Shown here one piece after another: positions 9,044-18,049 of a stretch of 64,000 bases of DNA (the stretch's first letter is position 1; each line of letters opens with the position of its first letter). The stretch is from Candidatus Korarchaeum sp. Its GTDB lineage: Archaea > Korarchaeota > Korarchaeia > Korarchaeales > Korarchaeaceae. The notes below the pieces were generated by a model. It saw only the letters and a list, made by a program, of their open reading frames with translations. It was not told where the DNA came from and ran no database searches. The stretch lies in assembly GCA_020833055.1 (NCBI GenBank), contig JAJHQZ010000004.1, forward strand, positions 61,541 through 125,540, given 5' to 3'. A program made the position numbers and the translations under genes.

Positions 9044-9985
9044 TCAGCTGTAGAGGGACTTCAGAGCTTCCAATCTCCTCAGTCTCTCCTCTATCCTGGG
9101 ATGCGTTGAGAATAAGTTCATTATCCTCTCGAAGAGAGAAGGTTCCCTCTCCATATACTCCCTTATCTCACTATAGCTCACTCTCTGAGTCGGATCCGCT
9201 ATCATCAGGGCCTTCGCCGCTACCAGTTGCTCACCCTTCCTGGGGTCCGTCGCCTTGACTATCCTAACTAGGGCGCTCTGAAGCTTCTCAGCCCCTCTCT
9301 CCACTGTCATCGCTGAGTGAGCATCAGCGTAGAACTCCCTGAGCCTGCTCAACCTCAGGGCCAATAGGTAGAGGAGCCACCCTATCAGCATGAGGGCCGA
9401 GCCTATCAAGAAGGATGCCCCAGCATTGCTCTCCCTGTCCCTCCCCCCTCCTGAGTACATAGAGCTCAGCATGATCCATCTACCTATCTGTAGGAATATT
9501 GATGGCAGGGCTGTAGCTATCATCATGACGTGCATATCACCGTGCTTTATGTGGCCTATCTCATGCCCTATGACAGCTTCGATTTCATCCTCGCTCAGGT
9601 TCCTCAGCAGACCATCCGTTACAGCCACTCCGTAACCGAATATCGGGCTCCCGAATGCAAACGCATTCGGAACACCAATCGGAGCTATGTAAAGTTTAGG
9701 CGTTGATTTCAACCCACTCTTCCTAGCTAAATATTCTAGGGAGTCGTAGAGCCACGGTATATCGCTCCTGCTCAACTGCCTCAACCCGTACATGGATACC
9801 AGTAAGTAAGGAGAGATCATCCACATGAAGGCATTGAAGAGCAAGGCAGCCAGTACTCCGCCTATTAAACCGATGGATGATCCTATTAGCAGTGTGAAGA
9901 CGAATGTGGATATCACTATTATGAGGGATAGCGTGAAGACCATATCGAGCCTCAAACCGAGGAGCGAGAAACCCCTTCCGGCCAT
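9044..9985 (-). CDS. htpX: HtpX-like membrane zinc metalloprotease (M48 family)
   Basis: Membrane-bound M48 protease for quality control of misfolded membrane proteins. The zinc site HEIGH is at residues 141-145 (VIGHEIGHIKHGD), with the third ligand expected in the later EFYADAHSA segment. Two N-terminal transmembrane segments (about residues 17-40 and 41-62) and a third hydrophobic pair after the active site (SIFLQIGRWIML, SALMLIGWLLYLLAL) fit the family. About 313 residues. ATG at 9985 follows GGTGAGGTGA, and a TATA-like ATATATTTAAAA lies about 40-50 bases upstream. Expressed alone. Confidence 0.92.
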   Translation of the reverse strand: MAGRGFSLLGLRLDMVFTLSLIIVISTFVFTLLIGSSIGLIGGVLAALLFNAFMWMISPYLLVSMYGLRQLSRSDIPWLYDSLEYLARKSGLKSTPKLYIAPIGVPNAFAFGSPIFGYGVAVTDGLLRNLSEDEIEAVIGHEIGHIKHGDMHVMMIATALPSIFLQIGRWIMLSSMYSGGGRDRESNAGASFLIGSALMLIGWLLYLLALRLSRLREFYADAHSAMTVERGAEKLQSALVRIVKATDPRKGEQLVAAKALMIADPTQRVSYSEIREYMEREPSLFERIMNLFSTHPRIEERLRRLEALKSLYS

Positions 9986-10157
9986 TCACCTCACCACTCA
10001 TGATTAAGATCGATCGTTTTAAATATATTGCCCTCCTCTCTCAGCGAGAATATGGAAGGGCTGAAGCTTGAATCCGAGGGCCGAGTGAATTTGAGAGCTT
10101 CCGGATGTGTTATCTTTAATTTTTGCTTACCGTGAAAATTCAACGTTAGGACAGCCT

Positions 10158-10439
10158 CTACCTCACTACGCTGAACCCCTCCCAGTCCCCTCTATAGCTC
10201 TCCCATCTCACCTCGACCCTCTCGACTTTGGCCAGAGGAGGACCGCGATGGGCCCATTTTATCAACTCCTCCACCTTCTCCCTCTCCCCCTCAACGACAG
10301 CCTCGACGCTCCCATCTGGCATGTTCCTAACCCATCCATTGACTCCTAACTCTAAAGCTACTTCTCTCATCGTTGACCTGAAGAAAACACCTTGAACTCT
10401 CCCGTATATCCTCAAGTGGGCCCTCACGAGCTCCGGCAT
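10158..10439 (-). CDS. acyP: Acylphosphatase
   Basis: Hydrolyses acyl phosphates such as 1,3-bisphosphoglycerate or carbamoyl phosphate. The 93-residue protein has the signature [20 protein letters not shown], with the substrate-binding arginine in FFR, and the second conserved block [17 protein letters not shown] with the catalytic asparagine of RN. Length and order are standard. ATG at 10439 is preferred over the adjacent TTG. It precedes no gene on its strand closely, so it is probably monocistronic or follows the DUF996-like gene transcript. Confidence 0.93.
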   Translation of the reverse strand: MPELVRAHLRIYGRVQGVFFRSTMREVALELGVNGWVRNMPDGSVEAVVEGEREKVEELIKWAHRGPPLAKVERVEVRWESYRGDWEGFSVVR

Positions 10440-10469
10440 CAATAGATCCTCTCATGCCAAGTAAAAAAA

Positions 10470-11225
10470 TTAACTAGTTGGGGTGGCTTGAGCTTGGGAG
10501 GATGTGAGCGATTTTATCGACATATCGGAGTAGACTAAGATCATTATGAGTGAAACTAGCTCTAATACAAGGCCTATTATCGCCAGATCCCCGATAAGAG
10601 AGAGCAAGGTCCCAGCTATCATGAGTATGCCCGCGTACTTGAAATCAGGATTCAATCCCTGGACCTCCCCCAGCCTCATAACCATAACACCGTAGAGGAT
10701 CCAGCCTACTAAGTATATTAGGCCGCCTATGAGCGTCACTACCACTATAGGGATCAGACTGAGGAATCTCATCGCAAACTGCCTTCCAATAGTCTCATTA
10801 GTCACACCAGGTGGCATCTCAATCGCAGACCTGATCATGGATATCATCTGAGGGAGGAAAGCGAAAAGGATGAGTAATGATACTATGATTATGCAAGCCC
10901 CTATTATAGAGAGTATAGCCCCTATCTTACCTATCCCCAGCCTCTCATCATGCCTCTTGAATTCGTTAGATGCCCTGAACCAGAAGTAGAGCGATATTAT
11001 CCCTACTGCGAGGGCAGCAGCGAATAGTAAGACTGTTGGGATGATACTGGGCATCATCTGCCTCAACATTTCCCTGGGAGTTTCCGCTCTAATGAACATC
11101 CTCGGGAGGGATAGCAATATTGGGAGGACTGATATTATGCCCAGGACGTCGGAGAGTATCGATAGTATCGATCCGAGCTTCAGGTCCTTGAGGGCCGATA
11201 CGAGGCTCGAGTCCGCAGCGCTCAT
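10470..11225 (-). CDS. DUF996-like multi-pass membrane protein
   Basis: About 251 residues with five or six hydrophobic segments. It starts SSLVSALKDLKLGSILSILS, a pattern I associate with the archaeal DUF996 membrane family. Hydrophobic helices lie near residues 25-45, 70-92, 103-128, 155-178 and 195-240, and a short soluble loop with FKRHDERLGIGKIG lies between two of them. No catalytic or transport motif is seen. ATG at 11225 follows AGGTGAT. The gene lies between acylphosphatase and a flippase on the same strand; spacing is loose, so a shared operon is only possible. Confidence 0.55.
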   Translation of the reverse strand: MSAADSSLVSALKDLKLGSILSILSDVLGIISVLPILLSLPRMFIRAETPREMLRQMMPSIIPTVLLFAAALAVGIISLYFWFRASNEFKRHDERLGIGKIGAILSIIGACIIIVSLLILFAFLPQMISMIRSAIEMPPGVTNETIGRQFAMRFLSLIPIVVVTLIGGLIYLVGWILYGVMVMRLGEVQGLNPDFKYAGILMIAGTLLSLIGDLAIIGLVLELVSLIMILVYSDMSIKSLTSSQAQATPTS

Positions 11226-11296
11226 GGTATCACCTGGGTTAGGGGGAGCTCTACCTAATAAACTTTACTTTCTTATAAAAATAGCTTAACTTAATC

Positions 11297-12451
11297 TCAT
11301 GTAATTGCTACACGCAGCCAGCTGATCCTCGTCACTAGAATCATGAAGGAGAGAGCCGAGATCCTGTAAAGCAGGATGGAGATCGCGAGGCCCTCTATCC
11401 CTAGGGATGACCCTAGGAAGTATATCGATGAGAAGAGTATCGGGATCGATAGCATACTCGCTACTAAGACGGATCTCGGATCCTCCTCGCTCAACCTCCT
11501 GGATGAGTATATTGAGTAGAGGGAATCGAATATTATCGCTAGTGATACTATCTTCCCCGCTAAAGCGGACTCTGGATAGAAGTTTGGGAACAGTACCTTG
11601 ACGAAAATCGGTATGAGGAAGTAACCGGCTATCGATGTGAGGACTGAGAGCGTGAATCCTACCATTTCCTGGGCCTTCGTGGACCTGCCCGATGATCTCA
11701 TCGGTAGTATATAGCTGCCAAGGGCCGTGGGAATCGCTTGCATAGCTGAGTAGAACTGGAAAGCGAGTTGATAGTGCCCCAAGGCCCTCTCCCCGTAGAG
11801 AGAGCCTATGAACACTTTATCGAACCTAGTGCCCAAAGCACCCACTATCCCACTCAAGTAGGAGAGAAGGGAGAAGCGGAAGTAACCGAGGATCCCCTTA
11901 ATGCCCCTAAATCCGCCCCTGGCCTTTAGGAGCATGGGAATTGAGAATAGTGTGAATGGGAGCGTTATAGAGTAAATAGCTCCATCCAAACCGGATATCG
12001 GGACTATCAATATTATCAGAATTATTTGGAGAACTCTAGTGACTGTCTGGAGTATGAAGAAGTCCCTGTATTTGAGATGGCCGAGCCTCTCAGAAGTCAG
12101 TAGGATGAAGATGGAGTTGCTGAATATTATCAGTGGTACCGATGGGTGCAAGTTGATGAAGGGCATCCCTAAGATTATGGAGAGTATGGAGGTGAGCAAT
12201 ATCGATGGGGGAAGTATCTCATCCCTCCCCCTCGGGAGATAGGTCCTTAGCGTTACGTTGAACCCGAGCAATGTGAAAGTAGAGAGGAAGGCCCCCAGGG
12301 AGAGTATGTAATTGGCTCTACCGTAATCACTCACAGGGAGGACTCCTGCGAGCAATATCCAGATAATCGAGCCTATCAGAACGGATGATATGTTACCAGC
12401 TATCACCATCACCATACTCTCCTGTCCGAATGCCTCAGCGATCCCTTTCAT
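11297..12451 (-). CDS. Polysaccharide/lipid-linked oligosaccharide flippase (MOP superfamily)
   Basis: Membrane protein of about 384 residues with roughly twelve hydrophobic segments. The start ISSVLIGSIIWILLAGVLPV followed by SDYGRANYILSLGAFLSTF is the typical N-terminus of Wzx/RfbX-type flippases, which carry lipid-linked glycans across the membrane for surface glycosylation. The mid-protein GALGTRFDKVFIGSLYGERALGHYQLAFQ matches the second conserved block. It is slightly shorter than many relatives (400-480). No glycosyltransferases lie nearby, so the substrate is unknown. ATG at 12451 has GGGGTC upstream. Confidence 0.75.
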   Translation of the reverse strand: MKGIAEAFGQESMVMVIAGNISSVLIGSIIWILLAGVLPVSDYGRANYILSLGAFLSTFTLLGFNVTLRTYLPRGRDEILPPSILLTSILSIILGMPFINLHPSVPLIIFSNSIFILLTSERLGHLKYRDFFILQTVTRVLQIILIILIVPISGLDGAIYSITLPFTLFSIPMLLKARGGFRGIKGILGYFRFSLLSYLSGIVGALGTRFDKVFIGSLYGERALGHYQLAFQFYSAMQAIPTALGSYILPMRSSGRSTKAQEMVGFTLSVLTSIAGYFLIPIFVKVLFPNFYPESALAGKIVSLAIIFDSLYSIYSSRRLSEEDPRSVLVASMLSIPILFSSIYFLGSSLGIEGLAISILLYRISALSFMILVTRISWLRVAIT

Positions 12452-12670
12452 GAGACCCCCTCGGGCTTATCAGTCTATAAATAAAACTCCAGCTCGACTC
12501 CCTGTCCTGTGCTTCATTTTTAAGCCTTCTCTATTATGCAGAAATTTTATTTGAATGTATTCTAATAATAAGATATTTGTTAGAAGATTATTTTTTTATC
12601 TTAATTATTTACATTTTGGTGTCGATACGCAAGCCTGAACGCTTTTAGCCTCTCCTCCCTCCCCCTAGCT

Positions 12671-13138
12671 ATGACATGCTTCAAACCCATAGGCTTCTTC
12701 AGGACAGGGGCTTCGAGGGAGGAAGTTAAGGAGAGCTTCGATGGCGTCGAAGGGTACATAGAGATCTTGGAGGAATACAGGGATGGTCTAATAGGGCTGA
12801 GGGGTTTCTCTCACATCTTCGTCATATCTTATTTGCATGAGGTCCCCGAGGAGAGCAGAGCTACTCTCATCGTCAGGCCTAAGAGGTTCCTGAGGCTCGG
12901 GCTCGAGGCTCCTGAAGTAGGTGTCTTCGCGACGGATTCCCCCCACAGGCCTAATCCCATAGGGCTCCATTTAGTGAGAGTTAAGGAGATTTCTGATGGG
13001 AGGATATACGTTTCCAATATGGATGCTTATGACGGGACCCCTGTCCTAGATATAAAGCCTTATACTATATCTAGGATCGTCAGGGACCCCTCATTCCCCG
13101 ATTGGTACTCGGAACTAATGAAGAGGGGGTTTGAATGA
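12671..13138 (+). CDS. trmO: TrmO-like tRNA (N6-threonylcarbamoyladenosine37-N6)-methyltransferase
   Basis: SAM-dependent methylation of t6A37 in tRNA, a role established for the TsaA/YaeB/TrmO family. The signature region DSPHRPNPIGLHLVRV and the GLRGFSHIFVISYLH block are present, together with DGTPVLDIKPY. At 155 residues it is the short archaeal version, lacking the C-terminal domain of the bacterial enzyme. Its stop overlaps the ATG of the kinase gene (ATGA), forming an operon with the kinase and the DHH protein. Confidence 0.88.
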   Translation: MTCFKPIGFFRTGASREEVKESFDGVEGYIEILEEYRDGLIGLRGFSHIFVISYLHEVPEESRATLIVRPKRFLRLGLEAPEVGVFATDSPHRPNPIGLHLVRVKEISDGRIYVSNMDAYDGTPVLDIKPYTISRIVRDPSFPDWYSELMKRGFE

Positions 13139-13989
13139 GTTACGCCGCTGTAGGCCATATAACTGTAGATGAGATTGATAGAGTTAGGATAGGCGGTAGC
13201 GTGGTTTACGGCTCCCTATTCGCTACTGGACTAGGGATGAGGGCTTCTATAGTATCCAGAGTTGGGAGGGACATGCCTGAGGAGTTCCTCGCTAAGCTAG
13301 AGGAGGAGGGCGTGGATACCTCGAGAGTGAAGAGATCTTGCGAGAGGACCACTAGGTTCTCGATAGGCAAGGGCTCATATCCCCTCTCCCTATCATCCCG
13401 TTGCGATAATATTTCAATAGATGATCTAAGCTCTTTAGATGCCGATATAATACATTTAGGCCCTGTGGCTAATGAGATAAGCAAGGATGTAGCTCTTGAA
13501 GCCATTAAGATCTCCAGAATAGTTTTGCTGGACCTACAGGGGATATTGAGAGTATTCGATAATGGAATAAAGCTTTCCAGAGGCTATTTAGATGAATTCC
13601 TCGATTTAGAGGTCGTAGTTCATTTGAACGATCTCGAAGCTATTGCCGCGACTGGTGAGGATGTGATGGGGGCTTTGAAAGAGTTATCCAGGCACTTCCC
13701 GATAGTGGCTATAACGTTAGGGAGGCGAGGGGCCCTATTCAGCTTCCCTGAGGGTATCTTATATGCTGAAGCCCCGGAAGTTGATGCTAAGGATGAGGTT
13801 GGAGCTGGGGACGTGTTCTCAGCAGCCCTAGGCATAGCTCTATTCAGGGGCCTAGATCCCGAGGATTCAGCCAAGTTCTCCGTAGCATCAGCTACAGCTT
13901 CTACTCTTTACGAGGGACCTTGTAAGATAGATGGGAGCTTAATAAATGAGCTAGAGGGCTCAGTTAACGTGACTTGGTTAGAGGGATAG
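13135..13989 (+). CDS. PfkB-family sugar/nucleoside kinase
   Basis: Ribokinase-fold kinase of about 284 residues. N-terminal sugar-binding glycines are in RIGGSVVYGSLFATGLG. The C-terminal signature DEVGAGDVFSAAL (from residue 220) contains the catalytic Asp of GAGD at 226, with Glu in the usual Thr position of DTVGAGD. A GRRGALF strand-loop is also present. The substrate is not clear; archaeal relatives include inositol, nucleoside and sugar kinases. The start ATG overlaps the trmO stop, and the DHH gene begins one base after its stop, so the three are likely coexpressed. Confidence 0.85.
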   Translation: MSYAAVGHITVDEIDRVRIGGSVVYGSLFATGLGMRASIVSRVGRDMPEEFLAKLEEEGVDTSRVKRSCERTTRFSIGKGSYPLSLSSRCDNISIDDLSSLDADIIHLGPVANEISKDVALEAIKISRIVLLDLQGILRVFDNGIKLSRGYLDEFLDLEVVVHLNDLEAIAATGEDVMGALKELSRHFPIVAITLGRRGALFSFPEGILYAEAPEVDAKDEVGAGDVFSAALGIALFRGLDPEDSAKFSVASATASTLYEGPCKIDGSLINELEGSVNVTWLEG

Positions 13990-13990
13990 G

Positions 13991-14911
13991 ATGAAGCGTT
14001 TGATAATAACTCATGGAGATGTAGATGGGATCCTGAGCGCAGTTATAGCTATCAGGAGGCTCGGAGAATCTGAATTGAAGTTTTCCGGTCCTAGTTCTAT
14101 AGATAAAACTCTCTCGAAGGTCAAGGGAGTCGGTGAGCTCCTAATACTCGATATAGGGCTGAATAAATCGAAGTTGGAGGGGGTGGAGGCTGAGCTCAGG
14201 AGGTTGATAAGTTCCGGCTGCAGGGTCTATTGGTGCGATCACCATAGATGGGATGATGAGAGCTCCTCTAGGTTATCGGAGCTCATAGAACTGAGGCTCG
14301 AGCCATCTCAGAGCAATGCTAGGCTAGTTCTGGAGTGGTTGGGTGGTGGGGATTTCGAGAGGGAATTAGTTGAGATAGCTGATGATGCCGATACGGGCAG
14401 ATATACGCTGGATATCTCCAAAGTATATAACGCGATCTCCACTAATGAGAGAATGAAAGCCAGGCTGATTAGGAGGTTGGTGGAAGGGTATTTAATAGAT
14501 GAGGAGTTGGAGAGTTTCGGTAGGAAGAAGCTCCTCTCCATAGAGTCCCGTGTCAGGGAGGCAATGAAGGGAGTTAGGATAGAGGGGACTAGTGAGGGCA
14601 GGAGGTTCTGCGTTATAGATATCAGAGCTGGAGGTCCGGGGTCTCTAATAGCTAGGAAAGCTAGTGAGGATCTAGGGGCGGATTTCTGCTTCGTTTTCAA
14701 TTGTAAGAGGTTCTCCCTATACGCTGGGAGAAGGAGGGAAATCGATCTCAGGATTATATGCGAGAGTTACGGTGGAGGAGGCCATCCATACGCATGCGGA
14801 GGTAGGATTGAGCTTCCCTTCCTGAAGAGGTTAGCTTGCAGGCTCCTATGGAGGTTCTACTTGCCTAAAGAGATTGAGAGTATTATAGAGCATATAAAGT
14901 CCTCGCTCTGA
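13991..14911 (+). CDS. DHH-family phosphoesterase
   Basis: About 306 residues. The N-terminal metal motif THGDVDGILSA, the later ILDIGL aspartate and the name-giving CDHHRWDD are present, and the DHHA1 RNA-binding motif CESYGGGGHPYACGG lies near the C-terminus. Such archaeal proteins cleave short oligonucleotides or cyclic dinucleotide products (nanoRNase/RecJ-like). It is the third gene of the trmO-kinase-DHH operon. The start ATG follows TTAGAGGGATAGG. The exact substrate is an inference from the family. Confidence 0.85.
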   Translation: MKRLIITHGDVDGILSAVIAIRRLGESELKFSGPSSIDKTLSKVKGVGELLILDIGLNKSKLEGVEAELRRLISSGCRVYWCDHHRWDDESSSRLSELIELRLEPSQSNARLVLEWLGGGDFERELVEIADDADTGRYTLDISKVYNAISTNERMKARLIRRLVEGYLIDEELESFGRKKLLSIESRVREAMKGVRIEGTSEGRRFCVIDIRAGGPGSLIARKASEDLGADFCFVFNCKRFSLYAGRRREIDLRIICESYGGGGHPYACGGRIELPFLKRLACRLLWRFYLPKEIESIIEHIKSSL

Positions 14912-14948
14912 AGCTCAGCTTTTTATCCTTCAGGGGGGGAGTTCCCTT

Positions 14949-15830
14949 ATGAGGTTCCACGGTATAATACCTCCTCATGTCACCCCCTTCACTCAGGAAG
15001 GGGATCTGGATCTCAGATCTCTCGAAAAGCTCCTCGATTTCTGGCTGGGAGCTAAAGTTCATGGATTAGCTACTTGCGCGAGCAACGGGGAGGGGCCTCT
15101 CCTCGATGAGGAGGAGAGGGGCGAGGTCCTGAGGGCCGTCATAGATAAAGTGGGGGGACAGGTGCCAGTGATAGCTGGCGTGAGCAGCCCATCTACTAGA
15201 GCCCTCATGAGGCAGATACAGATGGCTGAGAGGATAGGGGCCGATGCAGTCCTCTTGACCCCTCCCTATTACTTCAAACCGAGCCCGAGGGAGCTCTTAG
15301 AACATTACACTCTCATCCTCAAGTCCTTCAGCATCCCCATGCTCTTATACAATGTGACGAAGTTCGTCGGTTACGATATACCGATAGATATCGTAGCGAA
15401 GCTCTCCGATTTCGATAACTTCGCGGGCATAAAGGAGTCCAGCGGTTTAATATGGAGGATCTCAGAACTCATCAGGTTGATTGGGGGTAAGAAATCAGTT
15501 CTAGCTGGGACTGGGGATGTCCTCCTCGATACCTTAGTCTTAGGAGGTGATGGGGGAATAGTGGCTGTCTCTATATTCGCCCCCGAGCTAGCGGTCGAGC
15601 TCTACAATTCCTTCATGGCCGGCGATCTGAAGAGGGCTTCTAAGATCCAGCTGACCCTCACTATGTTGAATGAAGTTATAGTGAAGAAGTACAATCAGCT
15701 AAGCGCTACTAAAGAAGCCTTGAGGCTGAGGGGCCTTCCGGGAGGTTTCGCTAGGATGCCATCTCAACCTCTATCAGAGGGGGAGAGGGAAGAAGTTAAG
15801 AACGCCCTAAAGTTAGCTGGTCTGATCTGA
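14949..15830 (+). CDS. Dihydrodipicolinate synthase/N-acetylneuraminate lyase-family aldolase (paralogue 1)
   Basis: Class I aldolase of the DapA superfamily, about 293 residues. The Schiff-base lysine is K162 in GIKESSG, and the catalytic tyrosine is in LLYNVT near residue 134. The phosphate or carboxylate loop reads SNGEGPLLDEEER in place of the DapA GTTGE. This loop, with Asn-Gly-Glu, argues against lysine biosynthesis and for a 2-keto-3-deoxy sugar acid or related aldolase. It stands just after the DHH operon; the next gene is convergent and separated by no bases. A second DapA-like gene lies at 28495. Confidence 0.8.
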   Translation: MRFHGIIPPHVTPFTQEGDLDLRSLEKLLDFWLGAKVHGLATCASNGEGPLLDEEERGEVLRAVIDKVGGQVPVIAGVSSPSTRALMRQIQMAERIGADAVLLTPPYYFKPSPRELLEHYTLILKSFSIPMLLYNVTKFVGYDIPIDIVAKLSDFDNFAGIKESSGLIWRISELIRLIGGKKSVLAGTGDVLLDTLVLGGDGGIVAVSIFAPELAVELYNSFMAGDLKRASKIQLTLTMLNEVIVKKYNQLSATKEALRLRGLPGGFARMPSQPLSEGEREEVKNALKLAGLI

Positions 15831-16154
15831 TCACCAAACTTTAGTACCTACCGGTACCTCATCGGGCACCTCTATCAAGTGCACCCTACCGCTATCTTCC
15901 TCAGCTAGCAATAGCATCCCCTGGCTCTCAACTCCCATCATCCTCTTTGGCTTCAAATTGAGGACGAATATCATCTTTTTACCAATTAAGGTTTCAGGAT
16001 CTACTTGGTCAGCTATCCCAGTCACTATCGTCCTTCTCTCGCTCCCGAAATCGACATCCAACTTTATCAGCTTCTTAGAGCCGGATACTCTTTCGGCTGC
16101 CAGCACCTTCCCCACCCTGAGATCGAACTTCCAGAACTCCTCCACATCGAACAT
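15831..16154 (-). CDS. tRNA-binding domain protein (MetRS C-terminal/CsaA-like)
   Basis: A stand-alone OB-fold tRNA-binding domain of 107 residues. The core FDLRVGKVLAAERVSGSKKL, RRTIVTGIADQ and GVESQGMLLLAE blocks are the hallmarks of the Trbp111/MetG-beta/CsaA family. Archaea often encode the methionyl-tRNA synthetase C-terminal domain as a separate subunit that binds the tRNA elbow, and this is the likely role. It lies four bases downstream of the dehydrogenase gene on the same strand; no synthetase is nearby. Confidence 0.88.
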   Translation of the reverse strand: MFDVEEFWKFDLRVGKVLAAERVSGSKKLIKLDVDFGSERRTIVTGIADQVDPETLIGKKMIFVLNLKPKRMMGVESQGMLLLAEEDSGRVHLIEVPDEVPVGTKVW

Positions 16155-16158
16155 GAGA

Positions 16159-17184
16159 TCACCTCGGCAGGATAACTATCTTTCCAAACATCTCGCTCCT
16201 CTCCATCCTCTCATGAGCCTTCCTAACTTCCTCAAGCTTGAATACAGAATCTATGACTGGTTTGAGCTTCCCCCTCTCGAAGAACTTCAGTACTTCTATC
16301 AGCTCAGCCCTGCTCCCCATGTAAGAGCCTAATATCCGGAGCTGCTTAGAGAAGACGTATCTTACATCTATATTCGCTTGCTCACCTGAAGTAGCTCCCA
16401 CGCTGACCATCCTGCCCCCCACCCTCAAGCACTTGAGACTGCTCATCCAAGTCTCGCTACCCACTGAGTCTACGACTACATCCACTCCCTCTCCAGTGAG
16501 TTCCTTCACTCTAGCGATGACACCCTCCTTCTTCCTGTTTATCACGTGATCCGCCCCTATCTTATAAGCCCTCTCTACCTTCCAATCATCCCCAACAGTT
16601 GCTATAACTTTGGCTCCGAGGAGCTTCGCTATCTGTATCGATGATATGCCTATGCCACTCCCAGCACCCCATATGAGGACCCACTCATCTTCCCTCACAT
16701 CAGCGAGAGTCCTGAGCATGTGCCAAGATGTGAGGAAGACTAAAGGAACTGATGCCGCTTCTTCGAAACTCAGACTCGCTGGCTTCTTGAGTATCGCCCT
16801 CTCAGGATGTGATGTCAGCTCAGCGTAACCACCATCGACGTGGTAGCCGGGCATCTTATACTGCTTGCACATACTCTCCCTACCGCTCAAGCAGTACTCG
16901 CACTTCCCGCAGCCGTAACCGGGGGAGACTATGACCTCCTCCCCAACCTTGACATCGCTCACGCCACTCCCAACTTCCTTAACGATGCCCGAGATATCCG
17001 AGCCCAGTATCCTCGGTAGAGTCGCCCCTCTCACTCCTTTCCTCACCCAGATGTCTAAATGATTCATAGCGACTGCTTTGACCTCAACTAGGACGTCATT
17101 AGGGCCTATCTTAGGGTCAGGATAATCCTCCTCGAACTCCAGTACCTCGGGACCCCCGTGCTCGCGTATCACCACAGCCCTCAA
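16159..17184 (-). CDS. Zinc-containing MDR dehydrogenase/reductase
   Basis: Medium-chain dehydrogenase of 341 residues. The structural zinc cluster CGKCEYCLSGRESMC is intact, and the Rossmann motif GAGSGIGISSIQ marks the NAD(P) site. The catalytic-zinc positions are not canonical: MNHLDIWVRKG stands where GxCGTD usually is, and LGSDISGIV stands in place of GHE. It therefore belongs to the NHLD subgroup of MDR proteins rather than classical alcohol dehydrogenases, and its substrate is unknown. TTG at 17184 begins the family start RAVVIREHGG. A TATA-like GTTTAATAG lies about 30 bases upstream. Confidence 0.82.
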   Translation of the reverse strand: MRAVVIREHGGPEVLEFEEDYPDPKIGPNDVLVEVKAVAMNHLDIWVRKGVRGATLPRILGSDISGIVKEVGSGVSDVKVGEEVIVSPGYGCGKCEYCLSGRESMCKQYKMPGYHVDGGYAELTSHPERAILKKPASLSFEEAASVPLVFLTSWHMLRTLADVREDEWVLIWGAGSGIGISSIQIAKLLGAKVIATVGDDWKVERAYKIGADHVINRKKEGVIARVKELTGEGVDVVVDSVGSETWMSSLKCLRVGGRMVSVGATSGEQANIDVRYVFSKQLRILGSYMGSRAELIEVLKFFERGKLKPVIDSVFKLEEVRKAHERMERSEMFGKIVILPR

Positions 17185-17222
17185 TAGCGACCCCTAGATC
17201 CATGAGGGGGATCTATTAAACC

Positions 17223-17498
17223 TCATAGGTAGGGGTAGAGGGCCCCTATGACTAGGAGTATGAGTAGTGCGAGGAGGACCCATTTGATTAGCCCCGCTGC
17301 TTTCTCTATGAGCACTATGAATATCATGAGCTCTATTATGAAAGTCATAGCGTTAGCGGCATCTCCCTTTATGCCTATCTGATTCATTATGGGCACTATT
17401 ATCGCTTTGAAGAGTTGATCGAGCCAGCTCGCTAACTTCAATACGATCTCTATTATGAACTTCACAGCTGAGACGAGATCCGAGCTCCCCTCCAACAT
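17223..17498 (-). CDS. Small two-helix membrane protein of unknown function
   Basis: A 91-residue hydrophobic protein that I do not recognise. An N-terminal amphipathic stretch (SAVKFIIEIVLKLASWLDQL) precedes a hydrophobic segment around MTFIIELMIFIVLIEKAAG and a strong C-terminal transmembrane helix (WVLLALLILLVIGALYP). There are no cysteine or charge motifs. It lies downstream of the GNAT gene on the same strand, with 11 bases between them, and could be the last member of that gene group. Confidence 0.5.
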   Translation of the reverse strand: MLEGSSDLVSAVKFIIEIVLKLASWLDQLFKAIIVPIMNQIGIKGDAANAMTFIIELMIFIVLIEKAAGLIKWVLLALLILLVIGALYPYL

Positions 17499-17509
17499 CG
17501 GGTAACCAC

Positions 17510-18049
17510 TTACCGATACATAAATAAAGGTTCCGCTCGTTCAGGCATCAGCCTCTTGCTCATCAGATGCCTCCTCGGAGCATATCCCATCCTCTCATAC
17601 CACTCAATTGCCTCTAAATTATCCGCCTCGACTGCTAGCATGACCTCCTTGACCCCCCACTCCCTGCAGGTCTCCTCAGCCATCCGGAGTAGCTTGCTCC
17701 CTATCCCCTTCCCCCTCAGGTCCTCTCTAACTTCTATATCGTATATGTAGCCCACGGGTACGAAGTGGACCGTATCTATCCTCATGCCAACCCAGACAAC
17801 TCCCACTATCTCGCCGTCAGCGTAAGCAGCTATCATCCTGTTCCTCATGTTAGCTCTGTAGAGCGAGTACACTACCTCCCTATGCCTCCTCAGATAACCC
17901 TCGTATCCAAGTTCCATCTTCTCCTCATCAGTTAGGAAATCCCAGCTTATCTTAGCATCGAATTTTATGTATTCCTCTATCTCCTCAGGCCCCAGATCCC
18001 TAAACTCTATCGCTACAGCCCCAATTCCTCTCTCCCTACTCTTACCCAC
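17510..18049 (-). CDS. GNAT-family N-acetyltransferase
   Basis: About 179 residues. The acetyl-CoA binding motif A reads IEVREDLRGKGIGSKLLRMA (R-x-x-G-x-G pattern), followed by EVMLAVEADNLEAIEWYERMGY, the motif B region typical of RimI-like enzymes. The substrate is not evident. The GTG start at 18049 lies 37 bases inside the end of the PP-loop gene, so translation is probably coupled and the enzyme may act on the product of that cluster. The long N-terminus with EEIEEYIKFDAKIS is typical of archaeal members. Confidence 0.8.
   Translation of the reverse strand: MGKSRERGIGAVAIEFRDLGPEEIEEYIKFDAKISWDFLTDEEKMELGYEGYLRRHREVVYSLYRANMRNRMIAAYADGEIVGVVWVGMRIDTVHFVPVGYIYDIEVREDLRGKGIGSKLLRMAEETCREWGVKEVMLAVEADNLEAIEWYERMGYAPRRHLMSKRLMPERAEPLFMYR

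Noticed and set aside
14949..15830. Lysine biosynthesis from the DapA-like genes
   Set aside because: The active-site loops differ from DapA and no other lysine genes are close.
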